Below, piece by piece: positions 7,008 to 12,766 of a DNA stretch of 16,562 bases. The notes beneath the pieces were generated by a model. It was given only the letters and a program-made list of their open reading frames with translations. It was not told the DNA's origin and made no database searches. Made by a program: the position numbers and the translations under genes. The DNA is from Rhodoferax sp. UBA6134 (GTDB taxonomy: Bacteria > Pseudomonadota > Gammaproteobacteria > Burkholderiales > Burkholderiaceae_C). The stretch covers positions 1 to 16,562 of the forward strand of contig DIVK01000054.1 in the NCBI GenBank assembly GCA_002422455.1. The letters are read 5' to 3'. Numbering within the stretch: position 1 is the first letter of the stretch; each line of letters begins with the position of its first letter.

Positions 7008-8062
7008 GGCTGGGTTCCCTTCTTTGCAAGCGTGCCGTAGTTTTGTACGTAGGCAAAAATGCCACCGTCAGTGGCAAACTTGAGCCAGCCGCCAGCGATT
7101 TGGTCACGGTATTGGTAGAGGCAGAAGTCAAGCTCCTCGCCCGCCGTCTTGCTGGTCAGCTCCAGCAGCACGTTCACGGGCATGGTGCGCATGAACTTGA
7201 CATCGCCGCCCTTGACAATCATGTAGCTGGCAGCGTTTTGGCGTGACTGGGGAACGTCCAGTTTCATCCCGTCGTCAAAAGTCAGCACCAGGCCACGCGT
7301 CTCCAGGCGTGCTTCCTTGATCGTCAAGTCCAGCTTCGGCGGCGGAAACAATTGCCGGGCATCCAGGTGAATGGTGTTGCCAATGAGTTTGGTGCCAACG
7401 GCCTCCACTTTGAGCAACTCGTCGAGTTTCACGTTGGCCGAAGGCAGGAGCTTGGTGGCATCGATGCCGTCGACTTCCACGTAGCTCGGGGTGAATTGCA
7501 GCAGGTGCCCCTGCTCAAGCTTGAGCGGCCCCTTCATGACGAAGGGAATCCATTTGCCTCGGTACATCTGACCCGCAAACGCAAGCTGGCCCGGTGAGGT
7601 GACCAGCTTCATATCTTTTAAGGGCGCCCCCTGGAACTTGAAGACATGTTCATTGAACAGGGCGCCCAGCGAGCGATTCGTCAGCACCACCTCGCCGACG
7701 TGCGGTTTTAGATAGAAGGAGCTTGGGTCATCAAATATGACCGGTGAGGCCGGGTCATTGGCATGCAGGCTCAATGTCAGACGGGTCACGTAAAAACCAA
7801 TGTCACCGACAAAGCGGAAATTGGTGTTGGTGACGAACATCAACGACTCCGTGTGTCCGGAATCGCGCAGGTTGGCCGGGCGCACTGCGGGACTTTTGTA
7901 GTTCCCGTAGGTGCTCTGGTCGATATGGCCCGCCTGGATCCGTTTGACCTGTTCAAACTTTTGCTGTACAGGGGGGGTTTGTGATTCGTAGGCCAGGATA
8001 TTGCTGCTTGCCAGCAAGGCTCCCAGCAATATCAGGCCGAATTTCACGCTTCGTGGTTTCAT
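7004..8062 (-). CDS. Exported protein of unknown function, paralogue A of a tandem pair
   Basis: No named family is recognised. The frame is open to 8251, but the start at 8062 is chosen because GAGGAG lies 6 bases before this ATG. The resulting 352-residue protein also opens with a good signal peptide (MKPRSVKFGLILLGALLASSNILA, cleavage near residue 24). Conserved with the downstream paralogue are GDIGF (86-90), FDDP (110-113), H-x-GEV (121-125), LFNEH (135-139), PLKDM (147-151), FTPSYVEVDGI (190-200), LFPPP (238-242) and a C-terminal LYQYRDQIAGG. It differs by a segment GKWIPFVMKGPLKLEQG that the partner replaces with a Trp-rich stretch. It should be periplasmic. Position after the PQQ dehydrogenase and cytochrome suggests a role in that periplasmic oxidation system, but this is only context. 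Confidence 0.8.
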   Translation of the reverse strand: MKPRSVKFGLILLGALLASSNILAYESQTPPVQQKFEQVKRIQAGHIDQSTYGNYKSPAVRPANLRDSGHTESLMFVTNTNFRFVGDIGFYVTRLTLSLHANDPASPVIFDDPSSFYLKPHVGEVVLTNRSLGALFNEHVFKFQGAPLKDMKLVTSPGQLAFAGQMYRGKWIPFVMKGPLKLEQGHLLQFTPSYVEVDGIDATKLLPSANVKLDELLKVEAVGTKLIGNTIHLDARQLFPPPKLDLTIKEARLETRGLVLTFDDGMKLDVPQSRQNAASYMIVKGGDVKFMRTMPVNVLLELTSKTAGEELDFCLYQYRDQIAGGWLKFATDGGIFAYVQNYGTLAKKGTQP

Positions 8063-8068
8063 GGTCAG

Positions 8069-8074
8069 CTCCTC
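8069..8074 (-). promoter_or_regulatory. Strong ribosome binding site for paralogue A
   Basis: On the minus strand, GAGGAG sits 6 bases before ATG 8062, preceded by a run of A residues. It is the strongest Shine-Dalgarno sequence in this block and decides the start over the in-frame codon at 8251. Confidence 0.65.
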
Positions 8075-8093
8075 TTTTTTATTGGATGTCGGG

Positions 8094-8130
8094 GCCGCTG
8101 GTTTGCACTGCCTGCGCGCAAACCAGCGGC
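8094..8130. repeat. Perfect 13-bp inverted repeat in the leader of paralogue A
   Basis: GCCGCTGGTTTGC (8094-8106) and its exact complement GCAAACCAGCGGC (8118-8130) flank an 11-base loop. The element starts 32 bases before the paralogue A start codon. There is no T-run after it on either strand, so it is not a simple intrinsic terminator. It may be an operator (it contains the same GGTTTGC half-site as the palindrome at 1042) or an mRNA leader hairpin that sets expression relative to the upstream dehydrogenase and cytochrome genes. Confidence 0.5.
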
Positions 8131-8220
8131 GGGTATCACTGAAGCATCGCGCTGACAATGGGGAAAAGTCAGCCGAAACGAGCCCGGGCTTTACTGGGCA
8201 AGTTGTTATCGGGAGGTGAA

Positions 8221-8262
8221 CTGCAGACAGGTCGTTTGGGCAACACAACAACCTGCCTGCAG
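8221..8262 (-). repeat. Hairpin downstream of the cytochrome gene
   Basis: CTGCAGACAGGT (8221-8232) and ACCTGCCTGCAG (8251-8262) form a 12-bp stem with an 18-base loop. The single mismatch becomes a G-U pair in the minus-strand transcript, so the structure favours that RNA. It begins 10 bases after the cytochrome stop codon. No T-tract follows, so it may stabilise the 3' end of the dehydrogenase-cytochrome message, or act as a weak or factor-dependent terminator. The remaining intergenic bases up to 8131 hold a 10-bp palindrome AGCCCGGGCT at 8181-8190 and nothing else I can assign. Confidence 0.4.
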
Positions 8263-8272
8263 CGATTGACGC

Positions 8273-8731
8273 CTACTTCGCCTTCACGTCTGAATTGCCG
8301 GAATTGGCAGCATCGGCTTTCCAGCCGTTGACTGATCCGACATAACTCCAGAGAGCGTCGATATCCGTGGGTTGCACGATGCCGCCCCAGGCCGGCATCG
8401 CACGCACGCCCTTGCTGACCGAGCGCACGAACCGCTCCTTGTCATCCCTCGGGAAGGTACGCAGGTCGAAGAAGGCGGGGCTTGAGACAGCCAGGTTCAC
8501 GCCGTGGCAGCGAACGCAAAAACTCATGTAGATTTTGCGTCCGGCCTCGGCGCCTGGTCCGGCCTCGGCCACCGGGACGGTCTGTGCCACCGGCCCAGCT
8601 TCAACCTTGGGCGTTGGCTCAACCTTGGCTGCCGATGCGTTCACGGGGGTGGTGGCCGGTTCGGATGGAAGTGCGCAGGCGCTTGCCGCAACTGCGGCAA
8701 GCAGGGCACTGCAAAGCGCGCGCCCGATCAC
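8273..8731 (-). CDS. Periplasmic class I c-type cytochrome, partner of the PQQ dehydrogenase
   Basis: The 152-residue product has one haem-binding motif CVRCH (72-76) and a likely axial methionine in AMPAWG (Met112), so it is a mono-haem cytochrome c. It most likely accepts electrons from the quinoprotein encoded just upstream, which lacks its own haem domain. I chose GTG 8731 because it overlaps the dehydrogenase stop as GTGA and gives a compact signal sequence (Arg4, then a hydrophobic stretch to AASAC). An earlier in-frame GTG at 8755 would add eight residues. The sequence AASAC could be a signal peptidase I site or a weak lipobox, so membrane anchoring is possible. Between the signal and the haem domain lies a Pro/Ala/Glu-rich linker (about 25-64) with imperfect repeats such as KVEPTPKVEAGP and VAEAGPGAEAG. 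Confidence 0.85.
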   Translation of the reverse strand: MIGRALCSALLAAVAASACALPSEPATTPVNASAAKVEPTPKVEAGPVAQTVPVAEAGPGAEAGRKIYMSFCVRCHGVNLAVSSPAFFDLRTFPRDDKERFVRSVSKGVRAMPAWGGIVQPTDIDALWSYVGSVNGWKADAANSGNSDVKAK

Positions 8732-10434
8732 GGCTTTTGCAACGCAAAAGTCCACACCGAGCCACCGGCCGGCATGTTGGCCAGCTCAGGGTCGCCCGCC
8801 AGTGCGGCGTAGACGGTGGCGGCACCGCTCAGGATGGTGATGTATTGCTTGCCATCTTTTTCCCAGGTGATCGGCATGCCGGTGATGCCGGAGCCGGTCT
8901 GGAATTGCCACAGTTTTTTACCCTTGGCTGCATCGAAGGCCATGAATTCCCCCGTTTGCGCGCCAGTGAACACCAGACCGCCAGCCGTGGACAGTACGCC
9001 GGACCAGTAAGGCGTCTTGGTCGGAACTTCCCACACCTTCTTGCCGGTGGCCGGATTCCAGGCGACGAGCGCGCCGCGCATGCCGTCTTCCGGCGCTACG
9101 AAACCGCCCAGCTCAAGACCCAGCCACCAGTTCGGGGCGGGGGCTTTTTCCTGCCTGACGTACTTCACCTTCATGCCCATGTTGACGGTATTGAAGAAAG
9201 CCAGTTTGTGGGCCGGGTCGTAGCTCATCGGCATCCAGTTCTTGCCGCCCAAAGCGCTGGGCCAGACTTCGATGAAGTCGGCTTGCGTTTCGGTTTTTTT
9301 CACGGCTGTTGTCATCGGGGTGTCGACCGGGCGGCCGGTTTTCATGTCGACGCCCGTGGCCCAGTTGACCTTGCGTGCGAACTGGTCGGCTTTGAGCAGT
9401 TTGCCGCTGGTGCGGTCCAGCACGTAGAAGAAACCGTTGCGGTTGGCCTGCATCAGCACTTTGGTCGACTTGCCATTGACCGGCAGATCGGCCAGTACCA
9501 GCTCGTTCGTGCCGTCGTAGTCATAGGGATCGCCGGGCGAGAACTGGTAATGCCAGACAATTTCGCCGCTGGAGGGGCGGATGGCCAGTACCGAACCGAT
9601 GTAGAGCGAGTCACCACCGCGCTGGGCCGCGTTCCATGGCGAACCGTTGCCAATGCCCCAGTAGACCAGGTCCAGTTCGGGGTCATAGGTGCCGGTCAGC
9701 CAGGTCGGGGCGCCACCGGTCTTGTACATCTCGGGATTCCAGGTGTCGCCGCCCTTTTCGCCGGGTGCGGCGGTGGTCCAGCGGTGCCATTTCTTCTCGC
9801 CGGTTTTCAGGTCCCAACCATCCAGGAAGCCACGCGCACCGTACTCGCCGCCAGAGATGCCGGTGATCAACACGCCGCCAGCGATCAGCGGTGCATGCGT
9901 CATGCTGTAGCCCTGCTTGTAGTCGGCGGCCTTGACTTTCCAGACTTGCTTGCCGTCTTTCATGCTGATGGCGACCACGTGGGCGTCGAGGGTGGTGCGG
10001 TACAGCACACCGTCCAGCGCGGCCATGCCACGAGTCTGGGTGCCGCAGCACAGGAAGGCACTGATGTCGGCTGGCAGCTCAACCGGAATTTTCCATTTTT
10101 GCTTGCCGCTGACGGCATCGATCGCAATGGTGTGGGTGTGGGAGGCTACGTACATGGTGCCGTCAATGATCAGCGGCTGGCTGGAAGCATTGGCCGAGTT
10201 GTCCAGGCTCAGGTTCCACACGGGCGTCAGGCGACTGACCGTGCTGGTGCTGATCTGCTTGAGTGCCGAGTAGCGCTGCTGGCTCCAGCCCATGCCGTAG
10301 GTGGTGACATCGCCGGGGGTGCTGGCATCGTTCTTGAGACTGTCCAGCGATTGCGCGCCGGCTGCTGCCGCCGCCAGCGTCAGGCAAAGTGCCATCGACC
10401 GCATGAGGGCCGTCCGAGGGAGATGGATCATCAT
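8728..10434 (-). CDS. PQQ-dependent alcohol dehydrogenase with lanthanide signature
   Basis: This 568-residue periplasmic quinoprotein of the methanol/ethanol dehydrogenase family oxidises a primary alcohol to the aldehyde. A signal peptide ends near residue 27 (AAAGA), and an eight-bladed propeller with tryptophan-docking repeats follows. Conserved site residues, aligned from memory to MxaF, are the adjacent cysteines Cys129-Cys130, Arg135, Glu197 (metal ligand, in SGGE), Asn263 (metal ligand, in GNGSPWN), catalytic Asp305 and Arg332. Asp307, two residues after the catalytic Asp (sequence DPYDYDGTN), is the extra carboxylate that marks lanthanide-type enzymes such as XoxF and PedH/ExaF; calcium types have Ala or Ser there. 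The conserved PQQ-contacting Glu (Glu55 of MxaF) is Ser84 here. There is no C-terminal haem domain. AAGGA precedes the start; ATG 10431 is an alternative start. No pqq, mxaI or xoxJ gene lies in the window. The substrate is uncertain. Confidence 0.92.
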   Translation of the reverse strand: MMIHLPRTALMRSMALCLTLAAAAAGAQSLDSLKNDASTPGDVTTYGMGWSQQRYSALKQISTSTVSRLTPVWNLSLDNSANASSQPLIIDGTMYVASHTHTIAIDAVSGKQKWKIPVELPADISAFLCCGTQTRGMAALDGVLYRTTLDAHVVAISMKDGKQVWKVKAADYKQGYSMTHAPLIAGGVLITGISGGEYGARGFLDGWDLKTGEKKWHRWTTAAPGEKGGDTWNPEMYKTGGAPTWLTGTYDPELDLVYWGIGNGSPWNAAQRGGDSLYIGSVLAIRPSSGEIVWHYQFSPGDPYDYDGTNELVLADLPVNGKSTKVLMQANRNGFFYVLDRTSGKLLKADQFARKVNWATGVDMKTGRPVDTPMTTAVKKTETQADFIEVWPSALGGKNWMPMSYDPAHKLAFFNTVNMGMKVKYVRQEKAPAPNWWLGLELGGFVAPEDGMRGALVAWNPATGKKVWEVPTKTPYWSGVLSTAGGLVFTGAQTGEFMAFDAAKGKKLWQFQTGSGITGMPITWEKDGKQYITILSGAATVYAALAGDPELANMPAGGSVWTFALQKP

Positions 10435-10469
10435 TGTTCCTTGTTGAATTAAAAAAGTGCGAGCCTTCT

Positions 10470-10478
10470 TTTATAGCA
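10470..10478 (-). promoter_or_regulatory. Possible extended -10 element for the dehydrogenase operon
   Basis: The minus strand reads TGCTATAAA here, 36 bases before the dehydrogenase start. It resembles an extended -10 (TGnTATAAT). At 17-18 bases upstream there is no good -35 match, as would be expected for an activator-dependent promoter. This is a weak prediction from sequence only. Confidence 0.35.
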
Positions 10479-10533
10479 CCGTTGAGCCCGCAGTCGACCG
10501 AACCCGGCCATAACTGGATTCATTTTTTCACAG

Positions 10534-10555
10534 CCTGAGAGACTAGTCGCTCAGG
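10534..10555. promoter_or_regulatory. 22-bp near-perfect palindrome upstream of the dehydrogenase
   Basis: CCTGAG and CTCAGG flank the palindromic core GACTAGTC, with one unpaired position on each side (A 10540 and G 10549), so 10 of 11 pairs match. The centre is about 80 bases upstream of the start expected from the TATAAA box at 10470, where class I activators often bind. No T-run follows on either strand, so it is not a clear terminator for the convergent-end gene at 10634. The rest of the 199-base gap (10435-10633) has an A/T-rich stretch near 10521-10530 and no small ORF I would support. Confidence 0.4.
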
Positions 10556-10633
10556 GTGGAGTTGCCAAATTGGTACTTTCCCTAGGACGTTGATGCTTCG
10601 GTTTGGAACAATGGACGTCACGCGAAATCTGTT

Positions 10634-11908
10634 TCACATTGTCACATTGCACTCGCGCCGCAGCAGGGCCAAAGCGTCTTTCAGCTCGTGGTCAGAGCCA
10701 CTTCTTAGCGTGGGCTGCGCTTCGTCGCAGAAGTCCATCCACATGCGGACATAGTCGTTCTGGTGCGGCGCGGGAGCATGGTGCCGGATGTAGTCGCGGG
10801 CCAGGCCCGGGTCGAGGCCTGTTTTGCGGATTTTCCGAATCAGGGTGGCTGCCGTTTTTTCGGTCAGCAGCGTTTTGGGAGCGGTCCTGGTAGCCACACA
10901 CAGGAACAGGGTGAGCAAAGAGCCTTCGTCGTCATGGCCCTTGGTGGCCTTGCGCCAGGTTTCGGAGGCTGACCGGTCATGGTGATCCACTTCGCTCAGG
11001 CTGTCTTCCACCCAGAAGTAGCGGCCCATGAATGCCGGTGTCTGGTCAAACAGTTTTTTGACGGGCAGGCTGGCATCAAGAATTTTTGGCAAGTCGGACA
11101 GGATGGACTGGTGCATGGTTTGCACCAACGGCTTGAACTGATCGGGCAGGTTTTTCGGCAGGACGATGGCCAGGGCTGGCTGACGATTGCCCGGTTGGCC
11201 GCTGTGTTTGGCTTTGACCGGTGTCCGGGCTGCGCCGTGTTTTTTGCGCAATGCCGTGATCATTTTCTCAAACGCGACCCAATCGGGCATCTCGCAGCGC
11301 CGGGTCGCCAGGGTCAGCAGTGCGGTACGGATGACTGCCTCGGCGTCTGCGTCGGCTTCTTCCAGACCGGTGGCGTCCATGCCCAGGCTGTCGGCCAGCC
11401 AGAGGGCGGCGTCGATCACCTGCGCCACTTGGTTGCGTTTGGCGAATTCAGCCTGATAGTCAGGCAGGCTTCTCAGCGACCATCTGGCCAGCAACGGAAT
11501 GTGCTCGTCCTTGAAGCCGCCGCGTTCATTCATGCCGAAGTGACTGTTTTGCGGCATGGCGATCAGGCTTTTCAGCATGTCCGAGCCCCCTTTGGAGCGG
11601 GACAGAAACGAATGGTCGCGCAGCGATTCGGCCGCCTGCCGCAGGTCGCCGCCACTGGTGTGCTCCAGGTAGAGGCTGACCAGGTTGACGATGCGCTCCC
11701 TGGCTTTTTCAAGTTCGGGGCGCAAAAATTCGCTGCCGAAGTAACGCGCAATTTGCACCATGCCCTTGGGCGCGTCGGTGCAAATGGCGTCGAGCTTTTG
11801 CTGATCGATGATGCCGTGCTGCACGCCAAACTGCAGCGTTTTTTCAAAGAAGGGGCGTGCATCGTAATGCGAGAGCGAGCTTGGCGAGGGGAGAGAAGGC
11901 GTGGTCAT
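10634..11908 (-). CDS. Conserved-looking cytoplasmic protein of unknown function
   Basis: I do not recognise this 424-residue protein. It is predicted soluble and mainly helical, with no signal peptide, membrane segment or Cys-rich site. The N-terminal third (DARPFFEKTLQFGVQHGIID ... GMVQIARYFGSEFL) and a middle block LARWSLRSLPDYQAEFAKRN look globular. A basic linker near residues 218-236 (LRKKHGAARTPVKAKHSG) divides it from a C-terminal half with YFWVEDSLSEVDHHDRS and a Thr/Arg/Lys-rich segment. Codon use resembles the neighbours. It is the last of five minus-strand genes beginning with hemH and lies 32 bases after its neighbour. No strong Shine-Dalgarno precedes ATG 11908, so it may depend on translation of the gene before it. 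Its 3' end carries an 8-bp tandem duplication spanning the stop codon. Confidence 0.72.
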   Translation of the reverse strand: MTTPSLPSPSSLSHYDARPFFEKTLQFGVQHGIIDQQKLDAICTDAPKGMVQIARYFGSEFLRPELEKARERIVNLVSLYLEHTSGGDLRQAAESLRDHSFLSRSKGGSDMLKSLIAMPQNSHFGMNERGGFKDEHIPLLARWSLRSLPDYQAEFAKRNQVAQVIDAALWLADSLGMDATGLEEADADAEAVIRTALLTLATRRCEMPDWVAFEKMITALRKKHGAARTPVKAKHSGQPGNRQPALAIVLPKNLPDQFKPLVQTMHQSILSDLPKILDASLPVKKLFDQTPAFMGRYFWVEDSLSEVDHHDRSASETWRKATKGHDDEGSLLTLFLCVATRTAPKTLLTEKTAATLIRKIRKTGLDPGLARDYIRHHAPAPHQNDYVRMWMDFCDEAQPTLRSGSDHELKDALALLRRECNVTM

Positions 11909-11940
11909 CGGAATGAAGCGGTGCTGCTTGGATCGAGGGC

Positions 11941-12687
11941 CTAGATCGCCGATTCCTCGTCCGACTCGCGCGCCGCCGGCGTGGCTTTTCCGCGGTCGGT
12001 GTTGCCGGTTTCAACCCGGTCGTCATCCTCTTCGATGCCGTCTTCCTCACTCAGGCCGGCTTCAAAGGCACGGGCCTTGGCCCGCAGCACGAGCAGCATT
12101 TCAATAAAGAGGTCCGGGCATTGGTAGCGCAGGATCCAGGCGAGTTCCATCCAGTCCTGGTCGGCTACTTCGTCCTGTTCGATGCGCGGTTTGGCATAGG
12201 CAGACCCGTACAGCGCGGCCTCGGACAGCATCTCGCCGTCGTCCTCGACCGTGTCAAAGGTGCCGCTGCGGGCGAAGGCTTCAACGCGGCTCCACTTTTC
12301 TTCAAAGTAGTCGGCCAGGGCTTCCGCGCCGCCTTCCAGGTCGCCGATCGCGCTCAGGAACTCCACCGGATCCGCATCCTCTCTGAAAATGACCGAATTG
12401 ACCATGCCGCGCAGGTGGGTTCGGGTCAAGTCCCTGTATTTTTTTTCAATCACCACGGCGCGTGCGAACTGTGCGGGCGTGACCAGCAGGTTGATGATCG
12501 ACGCCCTGGAATTGTCGTATTCGCGGATCACCGCCAGGATGTCCTTGGGTGGCAGCTGTGCCAGCACCACCATCAGCGCGGCGTCGCCCTCGGTGTCGGC
12601 CAGTTCAACCAGGGCTGACTCGGCGCCGCCGATGTCGCCCGCCGCAATCAGGCTTTGGGTTTTCTTGATGAGGGAAAGTTGGTTCAT
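11941..12687 (-). CDS. Cytoplasmic helical protein of unknown function with acidic tail
   Basis: The frame is open to 12855, but the start at 12687 is preceded by CAGGAA at good spacing, and the sequence before it is not protein-like. The 248-residue product begins with a helical repeat-like region (LIKKTQSLIAAGDIGGAESALVELAD), reminiscent of TPR or HEAT-type helices. A middle region follows with REYDNSRASIINLL and FLSAIGDLEGGAEALADYF, and the tail is strongly acidic (about 213-226, EEDGIEEDDD). No enzyme motif is visible. It sits 79 bases after the gene at 12767-13351 in the same direction; that gap holds only a short hairpin (CCACG/CGTGG, 12721-12733). Co-location with a J-domain gene hints at a protein-quality or assembly role, which is inference only. 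Confidence 0.72.
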   Translation of the reverse strand: MNQLSLIKKTQSLIAAGDIGGAESALVELADTEGDAALMVVLAQLPPKDILAVIREYDNSRASIINLLVTPAQFARAVVIEKKYRDLTRTHLRGMVNSVIFREDADPVEFLSAIGDLEGGAEALADYFEEKWSRVEAFARSGTFDTVEDDGEMLSEAALYGSAYAKPRIEQDEVADQDWMELAWILRYQCPDLFIEMLLVLRAKARAFEAGLSEEDGIEEDDDRVETGNTDRGKATPAARESDEESAI

Positions 12688-12766
12688 TGTGGTTTCCTGA
12701 ATGGTCGGGGACGGTGCGGGCCACGCAGCGTGGGGCGGCGGTTTGTCCCGCAAAATTTCATGCCTG

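Noticed and set aside
8204..8251. Upstream start (8251) for paralogue A
   Set aside because: The added 63 residues are not signal-like, cross the intergenic hairpins, and the GAGGAG site with a classic signal peptide favours 8062.
8094..8262. Intrinsic terminators at the two stem-loops
   Set aside because: Neither stem is followed by a T-run on either strand, so they are listed as repeats of unknown role.
8728..10434. Calling the dehydrogenase XoxF or MxaF
   Set aside because: It is divergent, has a Ser at the PQQ glutamate position and no mxaI/xoxJ/xoxG-type neighbours; only the broader PQQ alcohol dehydrogenase family is supported.
8482..10452. A 656-codon open frame on the plus strand, antisense to the dehydrogenase and cytochrome
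   Set aside because: It mirrors the codon phase of two well-supported genes in GC-rich DNA, has no ribosome binding site, and its translation shows no domain-like sequence.
10534..10555. Terminator for the gene ending at 10634
   Set aside because: The stem lies about 80 bases past the stop and is followed on that strand by A residues, not T.
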